From contig DJVR01000065.1 of assembly GCA_002441285.1 (NCBI GenBank), positions 1 through 37,413 of the forward strand: 37,413 bases of DNA, written 5' to 3'. Position 1 is the stretch's first letter. Each line of letters begins with the position of its first letter. A program made the position numbers and the translations under genes. Under the pieces are notes generated by a model that was given only the letters and a program-made list of their open reading frames with translations, made no database searches and was not told the origin of the DNA. The DNA comes from Candidatus Atribacteria bacterium UBA6251. Its GTDB lineage: Bacteria; Atribacterota; Phoenicimicrobiia; Phoenicimicrobiales; Phoenicimicrobiaceae. Positions 1 through 7,767 of this stretch are shown here, in pieces.

Positions 1-69
1 CAAGTTTGTTTTACCATTACCTTAATAATAATCATAACTTTATCTATAATGACCATTAAAAAAGTTTAA
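1..69 (+). CDS. Chromate transporter first half, C-terminal end only (partial)
   Basis: Frame 1 is open from the first base to a TAA at 67-69. It encodes 22 residues that are almost all hydrophobic (ITLIIIITLSIM) and end in a short basic tail (TIKKV). This looks like the last membrane helix of an inner-membrane protein. The next gene, 30 bases on, is a short chromate-transporter (CHR) protein, and short CHR proteins normally occur as adjacent pairs, so this is most likely the first partner. The family assignment rests on context alone because no diagnostic motif lies inside the window. Confidence 0.6.
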   Translation, partial: QVCFTITLIIIITLSIMTIKKV

Positions 70-99
70 AATTTAAAGAATAAATATGCAGGAATTAAT

Positions 100-627
100 T
101 TGAAAATTTTAATTGAACTAATTACAAGTTTTATAATTATAGGTCTTGCTGCCTGTGGGGGAGGATTGGTAACCATCCCTCTTATTCAACATGAAATAGT
201 TAGTATCAGGCATTGGATAACCTTTAATGAAGTAGCTAGACTCCTGGCTATTGCTCAAATGACTCCCGGGCCCATAGCTATTAATGCTGCTACTTTTGTT
301 GGTTTTCAGATTGCTGGAATTACCGGTTCTATAATGGCCACTCTGGCCGTTATTTTCCCTGCTTTGATTATACTCTTTTCCCTTGCTCCTATACTCAATC
401 AGGTCAAACACAATGAAAAGGCAAAAAGGATTAGTCGGGGGATTCAACTTGGTGTATTAAGCTTAATACTTTTTGCTATCTGGTCCTTTGGTTCAGGAGT
501 AATTAAGAATTGGCTTGATTTACTGATTACCATTGCTTCTTTTTTGATGCTCATTATTTTTAAAAATAAAGTTCACCCGGTATTAATTATCATAGCCTGT
601 GGATTTCTGGGAATGATTATTTATTAA
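100..627 (+). CDS. Chromate transporter family protein, short (half-length) form
   Basis: This 175-residue membrane protein is of the short-chain CHR type, half the length of the fused ChrA proteins. The family signature is visible: GGGLVTIPLIQHEIV near residues 20-34, then AQMTPGPIAINAATFVGFQI near 52-71, followed by about four more hydrophobic segments. Short CHR proteins work as heterologous pairs, and the gene just upstream ends in a hydrophobic helix, consistent with that. Known members export chromate by chemiosmosis, but many anaerobe homologues have untested substrates. The start is TTG with AGGA (90-93) six bases upstream; no other start has a comparable site. Confidence 0.88.
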   Translation: MKILIELITSFIIIGLAACGGGLVTIPLIQHEIVSIRHWITFNEVARLLAIAQMTPGPIAINAATFVGFQIAGITGSIMATLAVIFPALIILFSLAPILNQVKHNEKAKRISRGIQLGVLSLILFAIWSFGSGVIKNWLDLLITIASFLMLIIFKNKVHPVLIIIACGFLGMIIY

Positions 628-696
628 ATTAAACAAAGGTAAGTACTACTTTTTCGTAATTTTTTTCCTTCTGTTATAAATATAAAAATCTAAATT

Positions 697-789
697 TTAA
701 ATTGGCTCAGCGTGAGCCAGCAAATACTTTTCTGCCTGAGCAGACCATAATCCATTGGTTTCAGATAAAATATCAGCTAATCCTTTCAT
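697..789 (-). CDS. Small ORF of 30 residues, unknown function
   Basis: Reading on the minus strand, ATG (789-787) is followed by 29 codons and TAA (699-697). The peptide begins MKGLADILSETNGLW, is mixed polar/hydrophobic, and contains AEKYLLAHAEPI at its end. GAGG lies about ten bases upstream of the ATG, so it has a plausible ribosome binding site. It sits 80 bases downstream of the MoaD/ThiS gene on the same strand, and its last codons overlap a hairpin (703-719). I do not recognise the sequence. It could be a genuine micro-protein or a remnant of a longer gene. Confidence 0.4.
   Translation of the reverse strand: MKGLADILSETNGLWSAQAEKYLLAHAEPI
703..719 (-). terminator. Hairpin, possible terminator of the moaD-type transcript
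   Basis: TGGCTCA (703-709) and TGAGCCA (713-719) are perfect 7-base arms around a 3-base loop. On the minus strand the stem is followed by an A/T-rich stretch ending in a T run. Its position at the end of the leftward genes fits a terminator, although the T run is not immediate. It overlaps the 3' end of the 30-residue ORF. Confidence 0.45.
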
Positions 790-868
790 AGGATTTTTAC
801 CTCAAAATTAATCAATTATATTTTATTATAGCACAATTAAAACCAATTTTTAACTATTTTTATTTTTC

Positions 869-1126
869 TTAACCCCCACCAATAGGAGGAAATATTTTGA
901 CTACATCTCCATCTTGTAATTTGCGTTCTAACTGGTTAAAAGGTATAAATTTTTCATTAATCAGCACCATACTAATGGCTTCCATAGCTTTTTTATGTCG
1001 AATGGTTTCCTGTAAAAATTCCTTTACTGTCTTCTCACCTTCTATCTCTTTATTTAAACCTTCTTTTTCGTTATACCCTTCCACATAATCCTTTAAATTG
1101 GAATAAATGATTAATCTTACTTTCAT
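869..1126 (-). CDS. MoaD/ThiS-family sulfur carrier protein
   Basis: This 85-residue protein has a ubiquitin-like fold pattern and ends in PPIGGG, the diglycine tail that is adenylated and thiocarboxylated in MoaD/ThiS proteins. The segment LQDGDVVKIFPPIGGG matches the family's conserved C-terminus. In the cell it would donate sulfur, for example to molybdopterin or tungstopterin synthesis. A link to the AOR enzyme at 14.2-16.0 kb, which needs such a cofactor, is possible but inferred. ATG is preceded by GGAGT at good spacing. No MoeB/ThiF or MoaE partner is nearby, so the specific pathway cannot be set. Confidence 0.85.
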   Translation of the reverse strand: MKVRLIIYSNLKDYVEGYNEKEGLNKEIEGEKTVKEFLQETIRHKKAMEAISMVLINEKFIPFNQLERKLQDGDVVKIFPPIGGG

Positions 1127-1168
1127 CTTTACTCCTTATTTAATAATAATTTTAATCCTTAAAATATT

Positions 1169-1188
1169 GGATATTATTTTTAATATCC
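1169..1188 (-). terminator. Hairpin downstream of the AEC transporter gene
   Basis: GGATATTA (1169-1176) and TAATATCC (1181-1188) form a perfect 8-base stem with a TTTT loop. It lies between the end of the AEC gene (1227) and the start of the MoaD gene (1126). The minus-strand flank is A/T-rich with a short T run. The stem is AT-rich, so terminator strength is uncertain. Confidence 0.45.
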
Positions 1189-1226
1189 TATAAAACTTAC
1201 CTTTACTAATACTTTCTTATATTCTA

Positions 1227-2210
1227 TCAAAATAAATTTATAAACCAAAACAATAAAGGTAAAATAAATACTACCCCAATAGTGGTAAAAATCCAGCAAG
1301 AATTAACTAAATCTACATCCAGATTATAAACATTTGCCGCAACGACTGAATTAAAGGCAACAGGCATAGCAGCTTGAATTAAGGAGACTTTTAGGGGTAA
1401 ACCATGATCAATAGCCTGATAATTTAATAGTAAAGCAATGGTTAATATGGCTAAGGGAAGCACGAGAAATCTAATCAACGAGATATATAAGCATTCTTGA
1501 AGATATTTTGAGATGCGACTTAATTTCAGATTCAAACCAATGGAAAAAAGTAACATAAAGGTGGTAAAAGGAATAAGTATTTCATTAACCGAGGTGTAAA
1601 TAGCTGGTCTATCCAGGTTGCTTAAATTAAAAAATAAACCGATTACTACCGAACCTATGCCAGTATAAAAAAAGGGATCTTTGATTATCTCAATAATTCT
1701 ATGGCTTACCCTTCTATCCTTAATAAAATTTTCACTATACATATTGGCAATAGGATAACCAACTCCATAATATAAAAAACGCATAAAAAAAGTAAAAATG
1801 GGCACCAGAGCATAACCTTCTTCTCCCAAAAAGTAAAAACAGATCATTCCCCCTATAGAAGCAGTATTGGCAAAAAAGCCACAGCAAAACATAGAACCTG
1901 TTTTAATGGAGTCATAATGCTTAACTTTGGATATTATGACTGCAAAGACTCCTCCAGCCACGATAGATATTGCTCCTACCACAGCCAAACTGATAATTCT
2001 GGTAAAATTTTCCATTTTTAAAATCCATAAGCTACCAATATAAGTTATGGAAATAAACCAGATCATTCCTAATTTTTGTAAAAAAATAGCTATCTTTTTT
2101 AAGGTTTCAGAGTTTAACCATTTTCTTTTTTTAGTAAATTTCTGAAAAAAATACCCGCTAAAAGTTCCGATTATTAAAACCAAAAAGGTTTTTGTTATAG
2201 CTAAAATCAT
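1227..2210 (-). CDS. AEC (auxin efflux carrier) family transporter
   Basis: This 327-residue polytopic membrane protein has about ten hydrophobic segments in two halves joined by a short basic loop near residues 163-175 (SENFIKDRRVSHR). The length, the second-half segment FTTFMLLFSIGLNLKLS and the final-helix region (LIQAAMPVAFNSVVAANVY) are typical of the AEC family (PF03547, including malate and other carboxylate carriers such as MleP and MdcF). The substrate cannot be read from the sequence; organic-acid export or exchange is the usual role. It is separated by 220 bases from the dehydrogenase-phosphatase gene upstream and by a hairpin from the MoaD gene downstream, so it may be its own unit. 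Confidence 0.85.
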   Translation of the reverse strand: MILAITKTFLVLIIGTFSGYFFQKFTKKRKWLNSETLKKIAIFLQKLGMIWFISITYIGSLWILKMENFTRIISLAVVGAISIVAGGVFAVIISKVKHYDSIKTGSMFCCGFFANTASIGGMICFYFLGEEGYALVPIFTFFMRFLYYGVGYPIANMYSENFIKDRRVSHRIIEIIKDPFFYTGIGSVVIGLFFNLSNLDRPAIYTSVNEILIPFTTFMLLFSIGLNLKLSRISKYLQECLYISLIRFLVLPLAILTIALLLNYQAIDHGLPLKVSLIQAAMPVAFNSVVAANVYNLDVDLVNSCWIFTTIGVVFILPLLFWFINLF

Positions 2211-2431
2211 AGTCCATTCCCAAAAAAAAATTATTTTTCGATAATATTATAATTAAGCCTGATTATTCTTGATCTGATTAGTTCTTTTTATTTTAAAGTG
2301 ATAAAAACAATTTTACCTAGATCAATACTAAAAATCAACCAAAAATCTAAGGGTTTATCCAATAAACTTTCTGATAAATTTATACTTGAAAATTTATTGA
2401 AGATTAAGAAGATGGATAAAAAAGATTAGCA

Positions 2432-4648
2432 TTAATTTTTAAAACTAGTATTTTCAGGATAAATTTCATCTAATCTTATCTTTATCTCCTTTAAGGAAGG
2501 ATAGACTAAATCAGGTTTTACGCTGGAATTAGCTAAATCCTCTCTGCTGGTCTCCCCGGATAAAACCAAGATAGCCACCATCCCTCCCTTTTTCCCCATA
2601 GCTATATCAGTATAAAGTCGATCTCCGATATAAGCAATCTCCTCAGCTTTTAACCGAGTATAATCTAATATAAATTGCTGGGTATAAAAGGATGGTTTCC
2701 CAAAAAATAAAGGCTTAACTCCAGTAGATGCAGTAATCATAGCACAGATCGATCCACAATCAGGAATAAATCCTTCTTCTACTGGACAATTAAGATCTGG
2801 ATTTACAGCCAAAAAGGGAATACCTCTTCTAATATAATGACAGGCTTTTGCTACCCGATTATATTCTAAGGTGGTATCAAAACCTACTATGACTAAATCA
2901 GGGTGTTCTTCGACTAAGTGGACTCCTCCTTGGATAAAATCCTCTCTTAAGTAATTATTGCCCAGAAGATATATTTTTTGGTCCCGATGTTTTTCCTTTA
3001 AATATTTTAAAATTACCTGGTTGGCAGTCAGTATATCTTCTTGTTTTACCAGACAGCCCATTTTCTTTAATTTATCCTGATAATATCTAGCATGTCGAGA
3101 AGAATTATTGGTAAAGAAATAAAAGGTTTTTCCGCATTTTTTTATCTTTTCTGTAAAGGAAAGAGCTCCTCCGATAATATTATTTCCGAGATAAAAAGTT
3201 CCATCCATATCTAAAATAAAACATTTAATCTTTTTTAAGATATCTTTTTCTTTTTCAGAGATTGAAATAACCATTGCTGTTTTTTTCGAGAAAAAATAAT
3301 CCACCACTTCTTTAGAAAGTTTCTCTAATAATCCTAAATCCCATAATAATTGTAGAATACCATAGCAGCTTCTGACTTCTTTCCCGTAAATCAGGCTATG
3401 ATAAAAAGTTTCTGCCTCTATACCTATTTGCGCCGGATTAACTGGAGCCTCTGCTTCCTGTAAGATTTTTTCGACCTTTTCTACCGTCGGTACCATTTGA
3501 TCCATTATTTTAATGATTTCAGGCCATTTCTCTTCGATTAATTGAAGTCGCTTTTGATGTTGCGCTCGAGAATTTTTCCTTGATTTTGTTTCCTGGTCGA
3601 TAATCAATGGTGCGGCATCTAAAAATATCTGGTTAATCTTTTGGTTCCATTTCTCCTGGTTAAATTTAGCTACTTTTTCTCGAGCAGCCGCTAAGTTCAA
3701 TGCTTTTCGAGATTGCAACAATTTGAATAATTTTGTAATCACGATAGTGGCTATTCCCACCTTAGTCCCATGCAAAACAGCCTCTTTGCCTCTTAATAGA
3801 AAAATAATCTCCCAGCAATGAGAAAGATGATGCTCAGAACCAGAAGCAGGACGTGAATTGCCCATAAAATTCATAGCTATTCCTGATAAAATCAGACCTT
3901 CAGTAAGGTAGGCAATCGCTCTCTCCTCTCTTTTTAAAATACCTGCAATATTTTCTATACATTTTTCCACAGATTTTTTTACCAGGCTTACTATCCATTC
4001 ACAATAACATTCATTGTTTATTATTCTAGCTATCGCCCAATCACATAGTGCTGTGTATTTTCCCAGCATATCACCAATTCCCGCCTTAAACATATCCAGC
4101 GGTGCTTTTTTTAGAATTTCAATATCCGCAATAATTGCTCGAGGAGGAGCCGCTTCATAAGTCACCTTCAGATTACCTGTAATCAAAGGAGCTACAAAGG
4201 AGGGATATCCATCCATAGAGGGAGCGGTAGCCACAATAATATAAGGGATATTAAGTTTATAAGCGATATACTTAACAATATCATTTATAGTCCCTGAACC
4301 CACGGCCACAATTATATCAGTATCCTTATTAATCCGAATAGTTAGCTCCCCTATGGCCTTTTCATCGGCAACTAAAAGTTTTTCTCTCTGAAAAATATGT
4401 AAGGTTAGATCAAATCCGTGCTCTCGTAAAATCTGTTCTACTTTCTGGCCAGCTGCCTGATAAGTATTTTTATCTGCTACCAAAAATAGATTTTGGCATT
4501 GATATTTAGCAAATAAAGTAGGTATAGTAGAGAGTATATTTTCTCCCAGGATTATATCTTTAACACCTGCTCTATGCAGTTTACCACAGGAACACATAAT
4601 CTCTTTATGGATTAAATCCTGAATCGATAGATTACTTAAATTGTTCAT
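2432..4648 (-). CDS. Fusion: sn-glycerol-1-phosphate dehydrogenase (AraM-like) + HAD-IIA phosphatase (AraL/NagD-like)
   Basis: This is a two-domain protein of 738 residues if read from the ATG at 4648. A TTG two codons upstream overlaps the AGGAG region (4656-4660), which leaves seven bases before the ATG, so ATG is preferred. Numbered from the TTG, residues 1-455 form an iron-type alcohol dehydrogenase fold of the AraM/EgsA group. They show GSGTINDIVKY (119-129) for NAD(P) and likely metal ligands D195 (GDMLGKYTALCDW), one His of SGSEHHLSH (271-279) and H295 (LHGTKVG). Residues 470-740 are a HAD class IIA hydrolase: DMDGT (482-486), FTNNSSR, GKPS and YIGDRLYTDIAMG. The predicted activities are DHAP to glycerol 1-phosphate, then dephosphorylation of that or another sugar phosphate. 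In Bacillus subtilis araL and araM are adjacent separate genes, which supports a functional link. Substrate flow between the domains is inference. Confidence 0.9.
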   Translation of the reverse strand: MNNLSNLSIQDLIHKEIMCSCGKLHRAGVKDIILGENILSTIPTLFAKYQCQNLFLVADKNTYQAAGQKVEQILREHGFDLTLHIFQREKLLVADEKAIGELTIRINKDTDIIVAVGSGTINDIVKYIAYKLNIPYIIVATAPSMDGYPSFVAPLITGNLKVTYEAAPPRAIIADIEILKKAPLDMFKAGIGDMLGKYTALCDWAIARIINNECYCEWIVSLVKKSVEKCIENIAGILKREERAIAYLTEGLILSGIAMNFMGNSRPASGSEHHLSHCWEIIFLLRGKEAVLHGTKVGIATIVITKLFKLLQSRKALNLAAAREKVAKFNQEKWNQKINQIFLDAAPLIIDQETKSRKNSRAQHQKRLQLIEEKWPEIIKIMDQMVPTVEKVEKILQEAEAPVNPAQIGIEAETFYHSLIYGKEVRSCYGILQLLWDLGLLEKLSKEVVDYFFSKKTAMVISISEKEKDILKKIKCFILDMDGTFYLGNNIIGGALSFTEKIKKCGKTFYFFTNNSSRHARYYQDKLKKMGCLVKQEDILTANQVILKYLKEKHRDQKIYLLGNNYLREDFIQGGVHLVEEHPDLVIVGFDTTLEYNRVAKACHYIRRGIPFLAVNPDLNCPVEEGFIPDCGSICAMITASTGVKPLFFGKPSFYTQQFILDYTRLKAEEIAYIGDRLYTDIAMGKKGGMVAILVLSGETSREDLANSSVKPDLVYPSLKEIKIRLDEIYPENTSFKN

Positions 4649-4714
4649 TATCAATCTCCTTGTTGCGATTTAAATTAATTAATTCTTCATCTTTATAGTT
4701 AAATAAGCGTATTT

Positions 4715-5536
4715 TTAGTCAGAATTTTCCCCTATCTTAATCTGGAATAATTTTGGCCAGAACTTACCAGTCACCAATAAACTATCTTTTTCTTGGAGAT
4801 ATGCAATTCCATTCAGGACATCAATTTTTCCAGCAGCATTTACTTTTACATAATCCAAAATACCCCTTAAATCAAGCCAATTAATCACCTTTCCTGAATC
4901 AGGATCAATAATAGCTATCTTTTCGGTCTGCCAGATATTGGCAAAAATCTTACCTTTAATATACTCTAATTCATTAATATGATAAACAGGGGTATTTTGA
5001 TATTCTACTTTTAGTTGTTTAACTTCCTTTCTGGTAAAAGGGTCCACAAAATGAATAAATGGACTTCCGTCACTGATGATAAGATATGTTCCATTATGAG
5101 TAATTCCCCACCCTTCATAAGGATAAGAAAAAGTATCTATAAGTTGAAAGGTTTCCCGATGATAAATAAACCCAATCTTTTCTTTCCAGGTTAATTGATA
5201 TATCCTATCTTTAAAAATAGTAATACCTTCTCCAAAATATTGATCAGAAAGATCCAAATATTGTACCACTTTACCAGTATCTAAATCTACCTTGCGCAAA
5301 GATGAAGAGCCATAAAGACCGGTTCCCTCATATAAAAAACCATCCTGCCAGACTAATCCTTGAGTAAAAGCTTCTGGGTCATGGGGGTAAATAGCTATAA
5401 TCTCATAATTAAGAAAAACATTATTATTCAGAGAATCAATAGCCTTCGAATATAGGTAAAAGGAGAAGATAAAAAATATCCCCATTAATAATACTCGAGC
5501 TAATAAAGAATAATTCCTCACTAAAGTTTTATTCAT
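4715..5536 (-). CDS. Glutaminyl-peptide cyclotransferase (glutamine cyclotransferase, beta-propeller type)
   Basis: This 273-residue protein has an N-terminal membrane anchor (about residues 14-30) followed by a five-bladed propeller typical of PF05096. Signatures seen are PHDPEAFTQGL (51-61), YEGTGLYGSSSLR (69-81), a later INELEYIKGKIFANIWQTE and DVLNGIAYLQEKDSLLVTGK. Family enzymes cyclise N-terminal glutamine to pyroglutamate on exported peptides; the anchor places it outside the membrane. It lies between the YeeE/YedE genes and the dehydrogenase-phosphatase fusion, all leftward, with gaps of 60-80 bases, so co-transcription is possible but a shared function is not obvious. Confidence 0.88.
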   Translation of the reverse strand: MNKTLVRNYSLLARVLLMGIFFIFSFYLYSKAIDSLNNNVFLNYEIIAIYPHDPEAFTQGLVWQDGFLYEGTGLYGSSSLRKVDLDTGKVVQYLDLSDQYFGEGITIFKDRIYQLTWKEKIGFIYHRETFQLIDTFSYPYEGWGITHNGTYLIISDGSPFIHFVDPFTRKEVKQLKVEYQNTPVYHINELEYIKGKIFANIWQTEKIAIIDPDSGKVINWLDLRGILDYVKVNAAGKIDVLNGIAYLQEKDSLLVTGKFWPKLFQIKIGENSD

Positions 5537-5615
5537 CTCTAATTTGTCCAGTTTTAGGTATATCTCTTTACCTCAAGGGTACACTATTTTCTTATTTAAT
5601 ACACCCAGTCCTTAA

Positions 5616-6170
5616 CTAAAGACCTGATAACTCTAATCCATAAAGAAAAAGAATAATAATTACTGTAAAGATTGTAATTACTCCCCAGGGATTGACTTTT
5701 AAATATTCAGGGATGGTAATCTCTCCAAACCATCCTTTTTTTAGAAAGCCTTCTAAGCGGGGATAAAGATGGGCAAATATTCCTGAACCAATGATAATGC
5801 CAACCAAACCACCCAATAAAGCATCCAGATTTCCCTGACCAACAGCTGCCGATATAGTCCCCGGACAATAACCTAATAAGGCGAAACCAATGCCAAAGAT
5901 TAGCCCTCCTACCACAGTCATACCAATTGAACCAGGCTTAGGATGAAGTTTAACCCACTCCCAACCTTTCATAGTATAAACTCCTAGCATACCTACCACC
6001 ACCACGGTAAGTATTATTTTGAGAACCGTAAAATCTTTCAGAAGGAGTTGACCAATAATCACCTCATATTTAGCTACTCCACCTTTTTGTAAAAGGAATC
6101 CAAATATTATTCCCATAATCAAACCAAGAAATAATTGAAATTTCCTTTTTGAATGTAATCGCTTTAACAA
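5616..6170 (-). CDS. YeeE/YedE-family sulfur transport protein, second half
   Basis: This 184-residue membrane protein has about five hydrophobic segments. It carries the family Cys motif FGIGFALLGYCPGTISAAVG, as in the C-terminal half of the YeeE/TsuA thiosulfate transporters and of two-gene YeeE/YedE systems. The partner gene carrying the first Cys motif lies just upstream (6184-6417). The pair follows an MBL-rhodanese gene, a classic arrangement for uptake and oxidation of thiosulfate or persulfide sulfur. The long C-terminal extension with one more helix (WGVITIFTVIIILFLYGLEL) goes beyond the core domain. The exact substrate is not shown by sequence. Confidence 0.85.
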   Translation of the reverse strand: MLKRLHSKRKFQLFLGLIMGIIFGFLLQKGGVAKYEVIIGQLLLKDFTVLKIILTVVVVGMLGVYTMKGWEWVKLHPKPGSIGMTVVGGLIFGIGFALLGYCPGTISAAVGQGNLDALLGGLVGIIIGSGIFAHLYPRLEGFLKKGWFGEITIPEYLKVNPWGVITIFTVIIILFLYGLELSGL

Positions 6171-6183
6171 ATTTTACCCCTCA

Positions 6184-6417
6184 CTAAAGATAATAAATAA
6201 TTTGAGCGGCTAATATTCCTCCAATAAAAAATAATATCACCGCTAACCAACTGCTGAGAGCAAGTTGTAAGGTCCCGCTAATACCATGTCCACTGGTACA
6301 ACCGCCCGCCCAACCAGCTCCTATCCCTAAAACTACCCCTCCTATCAAGGCAACAAAAAAACGAGGGAAAATATTCATCCCAAATCTATTTACCCATAAA
6401 GAAGGAAGCCAGTTCAA
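6184..6417 (-). CDS. YeeE/YedE-family sulfur transport protein, shortened first half
   Basis: This 77-residue protein contains GIGAGWAGGCTSGHGISGTL, the first Cys motif of YeeE/YedE transporters, followed by one more helix. Usual first-half proteins are about 140 residues and start with extra N-terminal helices, which are missing here. The start is TTG (6417) with GGGGTG seven bases upstream. That site lies at the end of a 30-residue ORF, and no longer in-frame start exists because of that ORF's surrounding stops. Either this is a minimal form that works with the 184-residue partner 13 bases downstream, or it is a truncated gene. Confidence 0.8.
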   Translation of the reverse strand: MNWLPSLWVNRFGMNIFPRFFVALIGGVVLGIGAGWAGGCTSGHGISGTLQLALSSWLAVILFFIGGILAAQIIYYL

Positions 6418-6424
6418 ATGAAAT

Positions 6425-6517
6425 TCACCCCATCCATTCCCAATCTATTTCAGCTGGAAATTTTTGATAATAAATTTGATCCTTTACTGATTTTCCAGTG
6501 ATAACCTGTTCAATCAT
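6425..6517 (-). CDS. Small ORF of 30 residues, ATGA-coupled to the MBL-rhodanese gene
   Basis: The ATG at 6517 overlaps the TGA stop of the MBL-rhodanese gene in an ATGA arrangement that usually means translational coupling. The reading frame runs 30 codons to TGA at 6425 and ends eight bases before the TTG of the YeeE/YedE gene. The peptide starts MIEQVITGKSVKDQIYY, ends with EIDWEWMG and is polar. It does not resemble the missing second half of the rhodanese domain, so a simple frameshift does not explain it. It may be a real small protein, or only a spacer that keeps ribosomes moving to the transporter gene. Confidence 0.4.
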   Translation of the reverse strand: MIEQVITGKSVKDQIYYQKFPAEIDWEWMG

Positions 6518-7728
6518 TCCACTGGTTCGGGAAAAACAGGAGCAGAAATATTAATCGCTCCTTCTAAGTGATATTTTTCAAATTCCGCTTTAGTACGTAC
6601 ATCCAGAACTTGCCCAGAACTATTCTTCCCTAAAGACTTCAATTGGATAGCAGAAATCTGACAGAGATGATGAATGGGCAAACCATTCTTGGCCCACTCA
6701 AACATTCCACCCTCCAGATATCCATAAATATTATCCAGACCTACCCTATATAACCAAAGAGCAACTTCTTGAGCAGAAATATAATCCGGTAAAACTAATA
6801 ATATATTTTTATCTGAAGGTATCACCCATCCTGCAAAGGTAGGAAAATTTCCTTCAAAATCAATGGAGTAAGCATTATTAATATGCTGGCCAGCAAAAGC
6901 ACTATAACTACGACAATCCAGAATTACATAATCTTCAGATTCTGCCTTTGTACTAAATTCTCTGGGCGATAAAGATCTAATTTTAGCCAACTTATGTACC
7001 AATTGCGGTCCTTGGCAATTTATATTACTACAACGAGTAAAATGATCAGGAACAGGGGGCATATCATTGATTAAAGAATTAATAAATTCACTTTCTGATT
7101 CTATCTTTAAGGGGAGGTTATATCTTTTTTCATAACCAATAGTACTACTCCGTTTAGCCCCTATGGCTTTCCCACATAGAGAACCTGCTCCGTGTGCTGG
7201 TAATACTTCACAAAAATCGGGTAGCGTTTTGATTTTTTTCAGGCTATAAAATAACTTTCTGGCTAATTCCTCAGCTCTTCCGGGGAATAAATCAGGTCTT
7301 CCTACATCTCCTACAAATAAAGTATCACCACAAAAAAGGACTACTGGCTCCTTCCCCCTTGATTCATTTATTACCACATAAGAAATATGTTCTGGAGTAT
7401 GACCAGGAGTTTCTAGCACGCGAATAGTAAGATGATCAATTTTAAATTCATCTTCTTCTTTTAAACCCTGATTTTTAAATTTACAATTCGCAGAGGCAGG
7501 CGCATAAATTTTTGCTTTCGTCCGTTCAAATAAATCTAAATGGCCAGAAACAAAATCTGCATGAAGATGAGTTTCTAAGATATGAGTAATTTTAAAATTC
7601 ATCTTCTTAGCCGCTTCTATATATCTTTCTACATCTCGACTGGGATCAATAATTGCACAGCTTTCGTTACCACCTAAAAGATAAGAACTATGGGCGATTT
7701 TGGGGATATAAAATTGTTCAATATACAT
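6514..7728 (-). CDS. Metallo-beta-lactamase fold / rhodanese protein (persulfide dioxygenase or CstB-like), C-terminally shortened
   Basis: The 404-residue product has an MBL domain at 1-230 with THLHADFVSGH (H54, H56, D58, H63), H110 (PGHTPEH), D135 (CGDTLFVGDVGRPDLF) and H179 (LPAHG). This is the metal site of ETHE1/BLH/CstB-type persulfide dioxygenases. A first rhodanese-like domain (about 255-352) has LVLPDYISAQEVA where an active-site Cys loop would be, so it is probably inactive. A second begins with VLDVRTKAEFEKYHLEGAIN (374-393) but stops about 11 residues later, before the region that carries the catalytic Cys in CstB. The likely role is oxidation of low-molecular-weight persulfides in the cytoplasm, coupled to the transporter genes that follow. 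ATG is preceded by AAGGTGAGG. Confidence 0.88.
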   Translation of the reverse strand: MYIEQFYIPKIAHSSYLLGGNESCAIIDPSRDVERYIEAAKKMNFKITHILETHLHADFVSGHLDLFERTKAKIYAPASANCKFKNQGLKEEDEFKIDHLTIRVLETPGHTPEHISYVVINESRGKEPVVLFCGDTLFVGDVGRPDLFPGRAEELARKLFYSLKKIKTLPDFCEVLPAHGAGSLCGKAIGAKRSSTIGYEKRYNLPLKIESESEFINSLINDMPPVPDHFTRCSNINCQGPQLVHKLAKIRSLSPREFSTKAESEDYVILDCRSYSAFAGQHINNAYSIDFEGNFPTFAGWVIPSDKNILLVLPDYISAQEVALWLYRVGLDNIYGYLEGGMFEWAKNGLPIHHLCQISAIQLKSLGKNSSGQVLDVRTKAEFEKYHLEGAINISAPVFPEPVE

Positions 7729-7767
7729 AACCTCACCTTAAAATTTAAAAAATAATATGATCCTCTA

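Noticed and set aside
6425..6513. Frameshift explanation for the short rhodanese domain
   Set aside because: None of the residues read after the stop resemble the missing half of a rhodanese domain, so a single-base error would not restore it; a deletion is more likely.
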